A DNA stretch of 64,000 bases from positions 448,332-512,331 of the forward strand of contig NW_020170423.1 in the NCBI RefSeq assembly GCF_000524195.1, in the 5' to 3' direction. Shown in pieces: positions 1 to 12,100 of the stretch. The translations under genes and the position numbers were made by a program. Under the pieces are notes generated by a model that saw nothing but the letters and a program-made list of their open reading frames with translations, did no database searches and was not told where the DNA came from. Origin of the DNA: Echinococcus granulosus. Lineage: Eukaryota > Platyhelminthes > Cestoda > Cyclophyllidea > Taeniidae. Position 1 is the first letter of the stretch. Every line of letters begins with the position of its first letter.

Positions 1-1515
1 CCTACACGTCATGAAAGATCTAGTGAATAAAAAACCTGTTCCATATAAACAAACCAATTCAAGGGCAGACAATAAGGCTCTGGCATCGTTTTTCATTGCA
101 AAAGACAGAATCTTTTCAACCACGCAAATAAACCCCAAATTATATCTGCGTTTATAAGACCTGAGCATAATAAAGTTCTGTATTCAGCTGTTGTTTCACT
201 GGCCCCTAAAAATACCTTTTAGTCCTAAAGACCCATTAACCAGAACTCTTGGAGAGCAAAGGTGATTTCCTATTTGCATTTCCGCAAAAATTATGCTGCA
301 AAATTACTTGGGTAGCCAAGATGGAGCTGGAAAGGGTGCACCATTCTCTTCCTTGAACTTCGCCATGAGGACTGAATAACCAATTGATCACCTTTTTTTA
401 ACCTAACTATTCTAGGTTCTGATTTCCAAATTGGGCTTTAGTTTGTCGTACATTAATTATTGCCGCTCTCACTTTCTCCAACAGTAACTGTTTTTGTGGT
501 GCATTCAGGAACCAAACCATGTCTTTTAGTTGATAGTTGACACCGCATTTTCATGATCGTATTTTAAGCAAATCGTCATGCTAGAAAGGTTTGTGAATTT
601 CTTTAAGCACTCAATGGTGCATTGTGAAGGAGTTCATTGTACGGATAAATAACATTAAATGCAGTCAGAATTAAAGGGGTTATTTGATTTACAGTAAAAT
701 GCAAGGATGTTTGGGATTTATCTTATTTTTTGGAAATGTTTTCTAAAACTTTGAGGGCTGCTAGTGTAAACTGAGATCCCCTCATATAAGGTTAGAATTT
801 TAACTGTAAATTGGGAGTAGAACTTACAAATTAAGCAAATGTAGGGTATAAAATGCAGCCTTAACTTTGAAGTAATGCGTTCAAAATTAAGTGTTTATAC
901 GCTGTAAGTTAGCTCTATGCTGTTCAAAATAAACATACAAAATCACTGCTTTTAAGTATCGAGTCCAAATAACGTTGAGGAGTCTGGCGAACTGTCAGTT
1001 CCAGTTAATTGGTTAATTAAAACAATTTGTAGGTAGTTAAATTGCATTACTGAAGTTGACTTATACATTTAAGGTTTGAAACAGAGTTAAGAGAAATATT
1101 TACTCCGTTTAAAGCCGTTTATGAGTGCTATAAATTCTTGGTTATGTAAGATAATTTTGCCTGAAATGTCCAAAATAATAAACTGTTCCAAGATTTAATA
1201 GCTATACAATTATATTAAGGAAAGATAAGCTTTGACAAACATCATTTATACCTTAATTACCTTTAATAGTGAATTCTATTTTGTTGAGCTTCTTTGGTAC
1301 AAATATTCTACCTATATTTCATAAGTAGCTAAAAATTCCTGAATTATTTCCTATAGGTTCCCTGAAAAGACCATTTAATATAAGTGAATATGCATTATAC
1401 AAACCATGAATGAAAGCTACTAAGCTAGTGAGGGTGCAGTCTTGCAGCATTCGATACATATTTCACAGAAGGCATGCTATCCCTCATATTTGTTTGGACA
1501 ATATGGTGGTGAATT
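1..1515. other. Non-coding flank downstream of the annexin gene
   Basis: AT-rich sequence without a convincing coding frame on either strand. Its right end is the annexin 3' UTR, because the annexin stop codon lies at 1516-1518 on the minus strand. I see no repeat copy or RNA gene here. Confidence 0.6.
1374..1379 (-). promoter_or_regulatory. Candidate poly(A) signal of the annexin gene
   Basis: On the minus strand this reads ATTAAA, the commonest variant poly(A) signal, about 137 nt beyond the annexin stop codon. In AT-rich DNA such a hexamer is expected often by chance. Confidence 0.3.
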
Positions 1516-4500
1516 TCAGCTGTCCGATTCTCGAAGGATTGCGAGGAGAAATTGTTGGTAATCGCCATGCGTATCCGCTTTAATCATTCCACTTAAAGTC
1601 TGTGGATAATTTGCGTTGAAGTAATGCCTAATCAAAGCGAGATCCGTCTAAAAGTAGTTAGAGAAATCAAAGTGGTCACTAGATTGTTTGCATGTAAAGG
1701 AATGGTGGATGAAATCTCCTGCACTACTTCGCTGCAGAACAGTTTGATAAACAAGCAACATTGATAAACGGGAGACTGCACAATGCACTTTCAAATGAGG
1801 TGAAAGTGACAGTAGTTGAAAAAAACCTTGCTGACAGTTGGAAATCCTTACCTCGGAGTGTCCAACTATCATCCTTATTAGGGTTTCATCTCGAGTGCCT
1901 ACTCCCTTCATTGAGTCGTAGAGTATTTTTGCGTAGCATTTGATTCGATCAGTGGCAGCCTCCACTAAAAGGCATCAAACATTTCCGCCTCAAATGTTTT
2001 TCTTTTAAAAGAGAAGAAGGAATTTTTTTGCATTCCACCCATTAAGTTATTTGGCCGTACTATATTTATTGTTCGTTTAACTCTTGGATTTGGTTTGGAG
2101 GACAATTAAGGGCTCCACCTTTATAACCTTGGCCTCCAAGCCACGATAATCTCTGCGGAAGTCCGTTTGTACGTCAACAATGCGCTTTCTGTCTTGGTAT
2201 TGTGTCTTCTTTCTACTTCAGGGAAAACTGGGGGCGTCACACAGCGGCTTTAGCTATTTTTCTGCTTATAATTCATATAAAATATTTATTTTCTAGCTTA
2301 TTTTTGCAATAATATCGGCTGAGTAATACCAATTTAACTCACAAATAAGCTGAAGACCCCTCCGAAAGCTGCCCCGCGTCTCCTTTTCCACTGCCTCATA
2401 CAGTCCATGTCCAAATGACTGAAAGAAAAGCAGGCAGTTAATGCCATCTGCAAAAGACTCGCCTCACCGCCTAAAAGATGCTCGCACCTCTGCATACACC
2501 TCGTCGGTCTTTCGCAGGCTCTCCCAACTTCGAGAGGCGAATATGCGAATGAATGTGGAGTCGTCCGTTCCCATTCGTCTGAAAAAATAAGCAAATAAAT
2601 GTGTCACCCAGTCCCTAGCCTACTTTTTTTATCTCGTGGCTAATAATCAATTTGGGTAGGGAGTAGAAAAATACAACTGTATTATTTGTGGTAAAATATT
2701 TTGCGAATGAATAAAAGAAAAATTGCTAGTTTTACTGTTTAAAGAAAGGTTATGGACAAGATCTGAGCTAGAACTTAGAAAGTGGTAATGTAAGATCCTG
2801 ATTGTTTTACTCCTTGTTTTAGTTGCGCCGGTGCATAAGGCGCGTCCACTGTACTTCTGTCCGGCGGCATGGCCTCCGGGCCGTCCCGATGAGCCGTCTC
2901 CCCCACCCCGCCTCATCCTTCTCTACGTCGGCAACACATTTTAAATCATGTTATGACGACTCCTTTCGACAGCGAAAAGCGAGCCTGAGCCCTCGGGACA
3001 ACTGCCCCGACCTCGATTAGTAGATGCTTAATCTCAAAATGACGGAGGAAGGGTACATGCTGGGGATGGGAGGATCTGTGACAACCCCCTAACAGAAGGG
3101 TTTGAAGGGACGTCTAGTCCCTTGTTTTTCAGGAGTGCATTTGATAACTGCAGCGACCATAGCCGTGAACAGGCAAAACCTCCTCCACCTCTCAACCGGC
3201 TAGAGGGTAGCATTGAAGTGAGAATTCAATAGTAAGGAGGAATGGATGGGAAAACTGATTCTCTTGGAAGTATCCCAAACCCCGTCCTTGGTTAAATAAC
3301 TCAGCTTTTGGGTCAGTGTTCTTATGCCTAGCGACAGATATGGGTGATGACCTGCCCATTCATCCCTCCCTCAAAACAGCTTCCAAACAGGAGAACACTC
3401 GAGATCTAACGAAATTATCAAGAGGGTTCAGTTACGTTGCGATTATGTATCTTCTCAGTTGCACGAAAGTTCGACAACTGTCGCAGCCGGTTCGTGGGTG
3501 CTTTTCCCACACCACCGGAAATGTTTTGATGGCCGACGCAGGGAGCCCCGAAGATGACGCTCAAAAGACAGGAAGGACTTTTGTAATTTGGCCCATTAGC
3601 ATGGCCTGTGGGCTGTGCCAAGAGGTTCAACTCTTTCGAACATTAGCACAATATCCTCCGCCATTACCCTACAACTTCATTTCGACTTCGGGAAACACCA
3701 GGAGTGCTACAGATCGTTCGTAGAGGGATAACTATATAATACTTTGATTGTCTGTTTGACTCTTCGTTCTGATTTTACGAAAATTTAAGGCGCCCTGAAT
3801 AAATATCCGCCGGACAGTGTGGCCTTCAGTAACCCCTCAGTCCTTCGGCCCTGGTACTATGACTTTGGTCTTGGAAAAGACTCGAGTCGCTACAGTACGT
3901 ACATTTGCACAATCTCGGAAATAATTATTTTGTGATAAAATGAATCACTTTACAAGCTTTTTAAAGAATAAATAGCATTTCACCTTATAGGTACTAATTA
4001 TCTCATAAACTCGAAACCAAGTAGCTTCTAACTGAAACAACTTTATGCTCTTCACCAGACAGATGAAGAGCATGAAGAGTAGCCTTCACTGCCTTGAAAG
4101 TCTTTAATATAAAAGTGCTAATGTTTGATACTTTATATGGTAAAGGAACAGGACGCCTTACCCTTCTCCGGCATCGTAGAGAATCTTTGCGTCTATTGAG
4201 GCGATTTGAGGATCTACAGTCTCACTGCGCCTTCCCTGGCTCACCGCAACTAGAAGTCGCTGGAAGTTGCCGGATGTGCAGGACTTCAAATCACCCTCCA
4301 AGTTTCTTGTTTTATCTAAAGGCCCACAAACGCAATCGTGTATCACATGCAGTTCAAAGTGGGCAAAACAGACTCGATCACGTATACGCCTTATGGCGGT
4401 AAGTTTGAGTTTTCGTTCAAAATCGCCTTAAAACATTCCAAAACATGTGGGAATAAATCTAAGCATTTAACAGATCTTTGCTTAAGTAAAACCCCAAATG

Positions 4501-7230
4501 ATTTATGCTTACAAGGAAAGCATAAAGTGATCATCAGTAACGCGTATTCCGTGGCATACTTCCACTCTGGGACGTGGCCTTCAGCTCGTGCCACCAGCCC
4601 CTCCACCCTTCAACACCTCGGCAGTACATACTTCGCCCTAGTATTAGAAACTCTTCCCTCATCGGAAAGGATTAGAAGAGCTGCATTGGTAGCAGTAAAA
4701 AATGACCCCGACCCTACTTCCTAGCCCTGAACGCAGTGGAAGAAGGGTATATGCTCAACAAAAGTTGCCTTTGGCAACTACCCCCACTCATATGTTCGGC
4801 AGGAGAACTATAGACAACAAAAGCGACATCAGCCATGAACGATCTGGAAAAAGGCATTACAGAGTTGTCTACTGCACCAGTAGGAGTTCGTGAAATAAGT
4901 GAACACGCGGCACCTCTTCCACCTCAGTACCAGGTGGATGGAACCCAGACACATGTGACTGGGCAGCACTAAATTGAGAGTGTAGTAGTTAGGAGGAGTA
5001 GATGTAAAACCTTATCCCCACGAAACCATTTCAAACACCATCCCTCATTCAACAACTCCGCTGTCAGGTCAGTGCTCTCACGACTAGCGATGGACATTCT
5101 TGAGGGCTTCCGCATCTCCCCTTCTCTCTCTATACAATTCTCAAACTAGATGCAACTTTAGATCCAGTGGAATTGCCAAGAGGCACCAGTGACGTTGCAG
5201 TCAGATGTCTTCACAGTCTTCACCAAATTTGAAGACTAAAGTGGTTGGCAGGTGGACCTTTTGCTCACAGCACCTGAAACGTTATGATGGCTGAGGTAGA
5301 AGATTGACCAAATAGAGCACCGGGAAAGAAGACCAAAATGAAGGGGAAACATGCAATCCCTTGTTTAACTCCTGCTTTCCGGTTTTTTAGAACACTTTAG
5401 TCTTCACTTTTGTACTTCCGCTTGGAAGCATGGTCCCTAAGGTATGCCTTTAGCCCTCCTTTCGACTTCGTGGAAGATCAGAGGCTTTGCACTATCCAGT
5501 GGAACTGCCAAGAGGCACCGCTGACGTTACAGTCAGATGTCGTCTCTACCGGCGTGCTTGGTCTGGAGGTATTTCGCCTTAAAGCACCAAATGCGTTGCG
5601 GTGGTCAGCGCGGGAGGATGACCAAGCGGGCGCTAGGAATGAGGGTCAAAAGGAGGGGATGGCTATGTAATAATCCGATTGTTTGTTGAACTCTTCATTT
5701 CAAGGACACTCAAGTCTTCACCCTTGTACTTCTGCTCGGTAGCATGGCCTTCGAGCCATGCCTCAGACGGCCCTGGGCCTTTCGTACATCGGCAATATGT
5801 CTTCTGCGATACGACTTCATGGAAGTCTTGGAGCCATACAATGCCACTAGTAATTGCTAACATTTTCAAGCCTTACCTTTAAAGACGTTAGTAATTTTCC
5901 GAGTAGTATAAATTACAAACAACTTACTGTCTTTATTCTCCTCCTGTAATACTAAAAAAGAGAAAAATCATTGCCTTAAAACTAATTTATTTTGTGCCAG
6001 GTGCTTTCAAATTGTCACAAATCATACTTTAAAGCTCACTCACTGTCTTGATAAGCTAATTTGATGTCGCGAATTTCCTGATTGGTGGAGGTGCAAATGA
6101 CCTCCATGAGGGTTTTGTCGTGTGTGCTGATGCCTGACATGGCTTTGAAAAGCGCTCTGGCATCGGCATGACTTTGATCGTCAAAGGAGGAGAGGAGGCA
6201 AATTTTGAAATCCCCATTAATCTCTGACCTCACTCTCTGTTTCAAGGACTAGGGGAGGTAAATGCAACAGTTTTCCCGGCTTCAACGGCGTAATAAAGGA
6301 GAAGATTACATGACGGACTTTTTTTTTACATTTTACCAGGTAGTTTGAGAAAAGGTTACGGGGATAAAATTGGCTTTGTGCTATTGAATAGAGGGGCTAT
6401 GGCTACCTAGAAGTATCCTATTCATGTCAAATATTTTTAACTCCTACGCGGTGGGACAAAAAAGGCATCTTGAAAACGAGTAGGGAGCCCCTCCACTCAT
6501 CATTTTTTATAGGGGAGATAGGAAATTAGTGGGTTTGTTTTTATTACTGTAACTATGAGGTTGAGTTGCGGGTGAAAAGGTGGAGTATTCCCTCAAAATG
6601 GAATATTCCCTCCTCAGTAGTCGTCATCACTGGCAGCGATCGGAGGGATGGAAAGTGCTCATAATAAAGAATTAAAAAAATCTCAGCCCTGAATTAACCC
6701 ATGCTCTTATAATGTGCTTGAAATGGAGGCATGACAAGCTTCAGTACCTGTTTAACATGTCATTTGTCAATTCCATTGGCACCTTTAAAATTTGCTCTTG
6801 CCGTCTAGAGACGCCTATTTTAAGAAAGAATCAAGTTTATGAGCCCTTTCCTGTCTAGCCTAATTAGCTATCCTTTTGTAAAGGATTTTGAATGTGCCTA
6901 AAATGTGTCAAGACTTTAGGTATAAACTTAGCTGTAAAAAGGTTTAAAAGTTTTGAAGTACTCACCTCACCGAAACCCGCCTTATAGGCATTCAAAATGA
7001 GACTGCGTTGAAATGTCGATCGGTTGGTAAAAATATCCAACAATACATCCTTTTTATACCCTACAAAGACAAAAACCGTCTTTTAGGTCGGAAGAAAAGA
7101 AGGAAAAGTTATAAACATTTCTAAATCAGGACAGTTATTTACCCATTCCTTTGAAAGCCTCAGCCACGGCTTCAGCATCCGCTCGTGGATTCATGGAAGA
7201 TGCAGGCTGGACAGTCCCCCCTCGTACCAT
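1516..7230 (-). CDS. Annexin, four-repeat Ca2+/phospholipid-binding protein (8 coding exons)
   Basis: Annexins bind acidic phospholipids in a Ca2+-dependent way at membrane faces; in flatworms several are found in the tegument. Coding exons on the minus strand, 5' to 3': 7230-7143, 7060-6966, 6248-6044, 4315-4162, 2578-2488, 2418-2343, 1964-1852, 1647-1516. All have GT/AG borders and compatible phases, and total 954 nt (317 residues plus stop), the usual annexin core length. The exons together cover all four repeats: AEAFKGMGYKKD (1), ALFKAMSGISTHDKTL (2), YDAGEGRMGTDDSTF (3) and YDSMKGVGTRDETL (4). Only repeat 4 has an intact type-II Ca2+ site: GVGT plus an Asp 39 residues after its Thr. Repeats 1-3 read GMGY, GIST and RMGT. 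The start ATG (7228-7230, AAAATGG) lies 3 nt after a 3' splice site, so a 5' leader or a trans-spliced leader must precede it. The N-terminal tail is short, about 16 residues. Family certain; subtype not assignable by eye. Confidence 0.95.
1965..2342 (-). other. Annexin intron 7 with a degraded repeat copy
   Basis: Intron between annexin exons 2418-2343 and 1964-1852. It holds a partial plus-strand copy of the dispersed repeat (about 2060-2220), recognisable by the GTTTAACTCTT entry motif and the GGCCTCCAAGCCA core. Confidence 0.6.
2060..2220 (+). repeat. Dispersed repeat family, partial copy
   Basis: Runs from GTTTAACTCTTGGATTTGG through TACGTCAACAATGCG. The same order of motifs (GTTTAACTCTT, CACTTAAG, TACTTC, GGCATGGCC, TACGTCGGCAAT) recurs at 2.8, 5.7, 11.5, 19.1, 20.2, 31.7 and 62.2 kb on this strand and, inverted, near 18.9 and 58.4-59.9 kb. 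No coding frame is shared between copies. Confidence 0.55.
2790..3900 (+). repeat. Dispersed repeat, longer composite copy inside an annexin intron
   Basis: Lies in annexin intron 2579-4161. It starts with the hairpin core GGCATGGCCTCCGGGCCG (about 2868), passes AGAAGGGTACATGCT (3048), ACCTCCTCCACCTC (3178) and GTCAGTGTTCTTATG (3312), and ends with GATGGCCGACGCAGGGAG (3530) and another TTTGACTCTTCG entry motif (3756). The same blocks, in the same order, occur at 4.5-5.9 kb, so these are two diverged copies of one element longer than 1 kb. The 135-codon open frame inside (3316-3723) is not conserved in the second copy. Confidence 0.55.
4540..5880 (+). repeat. Dispersed repeat, second long composite copy
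   Basis: In annexin intron 4316-6043. Blocks matching the 2.8-3.9 kb copy: hairpin core region at about 4570-4640, AGAAGGGTATATGCT (4741), CACCTCTTCCACCTC (4909), GTCAGTGCTCTCACGACTAG (5067), TGCGGTGGTCAGCGCGGGAG (5593), then GTTGAACTCTTC (5690), TTGTACTTCTGCTCGG (5724) and the hairpin core GCATGGCCTTCGAGCCATGC (5743). Two partly nested copies are likely, because the exact 18-mer CCAGTGGAATTGCCAAGAG near 5164 has a close partner at 5500. Confidence 0.55.
6249..6965 (-). other. Annexin intron 2
   Basis: Intron between exons 7060-6966 (donor GTGAGT) and 6248-6044 (acceptor TCCCCTAG). I see no second gene or recognisable repeat in it. Confidence 0.7.
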
Positions 7231-9140
7231 TTTCTGGGCATGGAATAGCAAAAAGGGATATGAATATAATACTCGGGTTTCGATGCAACATTTCCAACTT
7301 GACCGGGATTGTGGTGGATTTCGGTTTAAGGCCAACACAGTAATTTGATAACCTGGTTTAGTTAGCCACCATATTTCGTTAATTTAAGCGGTGAAACCAA
7401 CAAATTCCTTAAAGCTCTGCCTTTTACTGATCATGATATTGTTTCATCAAAGTTCAAACATATGATTTGGAAGGAATGTAATTCCTAGATGTACAACTAC
7501 CTAGAGGACAACATGTTCATGTAGAGTTTCGTTATACAACAAATCGGTATAAAATTTTATCTAACCTGATCGAAATTGATGGCTATTTCTCTCACGACTT
7601 CTTTAATGTGGATCGAGGGTACAGGGCTTCAAGCGGTTGATCCTTTGGAGACTACCGTAGCGTTGAAATTGAACTTAGCTTACGTGAGCTTTCGTGGTGC
7701 CAAGTGGCAGAAGCCTCCGCCTCTGCTTCATTAGGAGTTCATTAGGCCTCGAAGTTGTCAACACTCATTGGCTCCCATCCTCCAGCAACGTGCGATTGCA
7801 TTTAACAAAAACTAGATGTGAATGGCACCGGTAATGACACGCCAAGCTGTCTGATTGTGTGTGAGTAAGCAAATTGGGTGCTCACCAAGACACCTCTACT
7901 TGGCTTTCACGTACCGCCCTTTTGGCAATCTAGTCGACTCTGTCACACCCTGCATACAACCCAAATTAGCCTGTCATTATAGTTTGAAAGGGAACATCCA
8001 CTCACTTATTCGAATTTGAAGTAAACTCTTCTTACTTCTTGTACTATGTAACACCATAAATGGATCTTAAAAGTCCTTAAAACCCAAAAGTTTCAGAAAT
8101 GGTCCGAATTTATACCACCCCACCCATCTGGTGTTTTTAGCTCTCTGCCAGTTTATAATATTTCAAATCCTGTGCATGTAGGTTTAAATGTCTACTTTTT
8201 AAAGTGCTTATGTTTTAAATTTGTGAACTTTTGGCCAATAGGTGAATAAATTGAAATCATTTGTGTAAACACTTTGAAGAAAAATTGTGCGGGAGTCAAG
8301 GATACAAATAACCAGAAGAATGTTTGGTTAAACGACAAAAATAAATGATTGAATTATCTTTCGCTTGACTCTATTTTCCTCGGTGTTTTTATAAATTGGG
8401 ATCGTAGAGCAGACCTAAAATAAAGATAACGGATGGGCAATGTGTGAACAATACAATGCCTTTCCACAGTACTCATTACTGTTTACTGGTCATGAGGTCT
8501 ACCTGTCCGACGCGAAAAAAGGGCGTCATGACTTTGTACTTATAAAATTAAACGAAGAAATATACCTAGCTAACCCACTGCTTCTCTTTACGAACCAGTG
8601 CAACGGACTCCATGCTTTGCTCTGATTTCATTATTTATTACGATTATTTTTATTATTGTAGTGGATGGCTATGAAGATATGAATGGCAACTAAAGGACAA
8701 TTCCTTTCAGTCAAAACAATTTATTTTATTGCCCCAAGAGATGATTTTCCGCTTAGGAGACACCATTAGAACTCCTGAAGAACTTTTTCACTGTCCTAAA
8801 TGAGCCTATAATAATATTTTATTATTAGAAAAATTGGAGAATTGCGTGCACTTTCGCAGAAGTAGAGGCAAGATTTGTAAAATGCCTTATCAGTAATGTC
8901 ACCAAAATTCAAAATGTTATTTGAATAACATCCTTTAACTACTGATGTATTTTGCGCCTTTTTGAGTCATATTTCACCCAACATCGTGAAATCCCAATCT
9001 GAAGTCGAATGAGTATCAAGCTTATTTATGAGTGCTATTACTACCTATCGAGAAAGGCCATACTTCGCTCTGTAAGCTAACGGTTGCAATAAGACTTAGC
9101 AACTATCGGCTTGAAGGCCAGCCCACGACAATCGAGCCAA
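7231..9140. other. Annexin 5' flank and transporter 3' flank
   Basis: Non-coding. A good 3' splice site (pyrimidine-rich, CCCAG at 7234-7238) sits just upstream of the annexin ATG, so this stretch holds a 5' UTR intron or the outron of a trans-spliced transcript. The left-facing 3' UTR of the nucleoside transporter fills the right end. A plus-strand open frame at 8440-8625 shows no family resemblance. Confidence 0.6.
8818..8823 (-). promoter_or_regulatory. Candidate poly(A) signal of the nucleoside transporter
   Basis: Minus-strand AATAAA about 318 nt beyond the transporter stop codon at 9141-9143. Another AATAAA follows near 8720-8725. Chance occurrence is possible. Confidence 0.3.
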
Positions 9141-12100
9141 TTAGATTGCAAAGTTAACTTGCGTACCAGCAAAGCATGCAGTAACAAAGGCAGCAATAGT
9201 GCCTCCGATCATGCCATGCACAACCATACCGGAGAGATCCTTGCGTCTGTGAGGCAGCAATTTAATGAATGTGCCTAAGAGAATGCCCACTGAGCCAACG
9301 TTCGCGAATCCGCATAGTGCATAGGATGAAATCACGGCTGTTTTTCTGCTCTAAACAGATAGGATCCACTTAAAATTTTAAATAATGATTGCGTGAAACA
9401 CCTGCAGGCACAGGTACTAGCAAATAACAAGGCCACAATTTGAGCCTTTTTGAATGCCCTGAAGTTTAAAGGTGACTACGTCCGGGGCCCTACAGTGTAT
9501 TCAAACAAAGATCCTCATGCTTGAAAATTGTTGTTTAAGCTTTACACTTTTAATGCTATTCTGATCCAAACAACATTTTAACACAACTATGCAAATTACG
9601 AAAAAATCAGAGCAAGACAGGATTTAGACAGCCTCAAATCTGCGAGAAATCATAAAGAGATTTTTACCTAACATACATGCGGTATTATGCCTTTGTGATC
9701 TCAATTCATGGAAAACGTATTTTTAGAATGACAAAACACAAACTATTTGAAAGTGCAACAGTATGCTTCAGTGCTTAGCTTCTTCTTCTTTTTTTCAATA
9801 TACCTGGAAAAAGTGCTGTGAATGCATGCAATGTATCCCAGTCAAACAAAGGAATGGTGCCTTTTTTCCCAAGATTTTTATGATTTTAAGATATGGATAT
9901 CGTTTAACGTTTTTGGTGTGCAATGATGGATAAAATGTAAAATAGGCTGTTTGTTACACCTTATTCAAACTAAATGAAAGGATAAATGCAAACTTGCATG
10001 AAGAAAGCCGTATTGAAGGGTTCGATTGCTGAGACCATCCGTGATAATGATGGAACCGTTTGCCAAATATGTGACAGGTAGAGATTTATTATGGAAGGAG
10101 TCGTAAACGGAGGAATCCTCAATCAGTTGACCTTTGAAAGATGACGGAATAAGTACCTCTGAGTGTAAATACAGTCTCGTGCAAATTCTGATCGCATGTA
10201 GACGACATTTTTTGACAATGAATAATTATCCTTAATCCTGGTATTCATTGTTACCAGCATGGTTTATTTAAGCTCCTACTTTTGCTACATCGCAGTACTG
10301 ATTTGTGCCTTAAAACGTATTAAGACTTACCCAACCTCTTGAAGGCAATAAATTCACTCAGCACCGTTTTTATACCAACCAACTCTCCAACCTTAAAGCA
10401 ATCCTCTGCTGGTACCCCCATTCCGAACGCCAGGAGCCAAAGTAAGTAGGCAAATATCAACTAAAAAAGCGAAAGATACCAATATAAGGCATGGGAGACT
10501 TCCGCGGTGTACAGCCTTAACACAAAGCAGACACTTCCCTCAAAAGTGAGATCCTGAGCCATGCCGATTCGATGGCCGAGCCAGGTCAGAATGCGGTTAA
10601 AAACGCTGAAGATGCTGAGAAAGGCCATTAGATTGACAATAATACCAGCACACAGTGGTATCGCCTCCAATGCGCCAACCGTTGCCGCCTCAATAAGATT
10701 GGTGAAAGGGCTAACAAACGAAACCATTTAAATCACTTAGTCATAGAAGTATTTGTTTTAAGTTTGCAAACCAAATGTTTCAATTGCTTAACTACATAAT
10801 CGAATTGCCGGTTAAGTGAATGATGGGGCTAAGGATACCATCTGTTTGTTAAAAGTAGGGCTAGCAATGTACATCTTTGAAGAGTACTTTAACCTGCCGC
10901 GTTGTTTCCTTTGAATTTGCCGACCACGACGAGACAAAACTGTCCCCAGCACGCAATTACAAGTCTGATTCCGTAATGCAGGAAAGTAATGTCATAAAGA
11001 TGGGGGCCAACTCCCAAATCGCTTAAATGGATAGCTTAGAGGTTAGGCAATTAACTTTTAGCCTTGTTTTGCACGCAGGCCGCCCGAAATGCATTCTGGC
11101 TCGCAGCTTGCGCCCCCTCCACCCCCGTCGATCATACAGACTGGAGCCACCTGATTAACTTTGTAAAATTCAGAAAGCAAACATCGTTTTGCCCGAATGA
11201 CAACTCGACAAAGGTCACTGTGTGAAGGAAGACAAGGTCAAAGGTGGATTTGACCTTCTAGCGTGGTCTGGGGAGTTTAGAGTAAGCTGAGGCTAATTAT
11301 TAAGTATTAGTGTTTAAGAATTCCAAATCAAACCGCATACTACATTTGCCGTGCATTTTTTTTTAAATTGCAAAAAAAAATGAAGGGAAGTGACAGTACC
11401 TCTATTCCATTGTTTGGCAATCCTACTAAATGTGAAACAACGACTTCACCAGTCAGTAGAATTAAATTTTAAATGAGTAAGCTGTATTGTAATGCTCTAG
11501 TTGTTTGTTTGAATATTCGTTTTGGTTATGCAGACACTTGAGGCTCAGCTATTCTACTTTTATCAAGTGGAATTGCCCCCAATCCATGCCACTGATCCCC
11601 TTTCACCCCCCTTCAGCATATCGGCAATACATATCCCATCCGTCTTCATGGAAGTCAAGGAGAGCCACACTGCAATGCTTTGCTTGCCTGTTTAAGTTTT
11701 CTTTTCCGTTACGAGGGTACTTTAGGGTCCCGCCTTTGTAGTTCTACTTCCCGGTATGGCCTTCTGACCACGCCGGTGGCCTTACCCCCTTTGTACACCA
11801 GTAATGTATCTTCCACCATACTCATGCGACTTCTTCCGACTTTAAGGAAGGCACGGGGCGCTTCAGTACTACCACTGGTTATTAACTAGAAGGGGGAGGG
11901 GCATGTCGTTAGCTGAAAATAGACGCACTTAAAAATACGTTGGCCAAAGGGGACATAAATAAGGCGGGAAAGAAGACTAATGTCCTCAGTTTCAATGCAC
12001 AGTGTACTCTTACGTCTAACACCAACACAGAGCACTTTCCGTAGTCAGTTTCTAACACGCCTTCTCTGCCGAAGTTGGTCAAACCAATCCATCAGTTGTG

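Noticed and set aside
3316..3723. 135-codon plus-strand open frame
   Set aside because: Lies inside a dispersed-repeat copy; the equivalent frame is broken in the 4.5-5.9 kb copy, so no evidence of coding.
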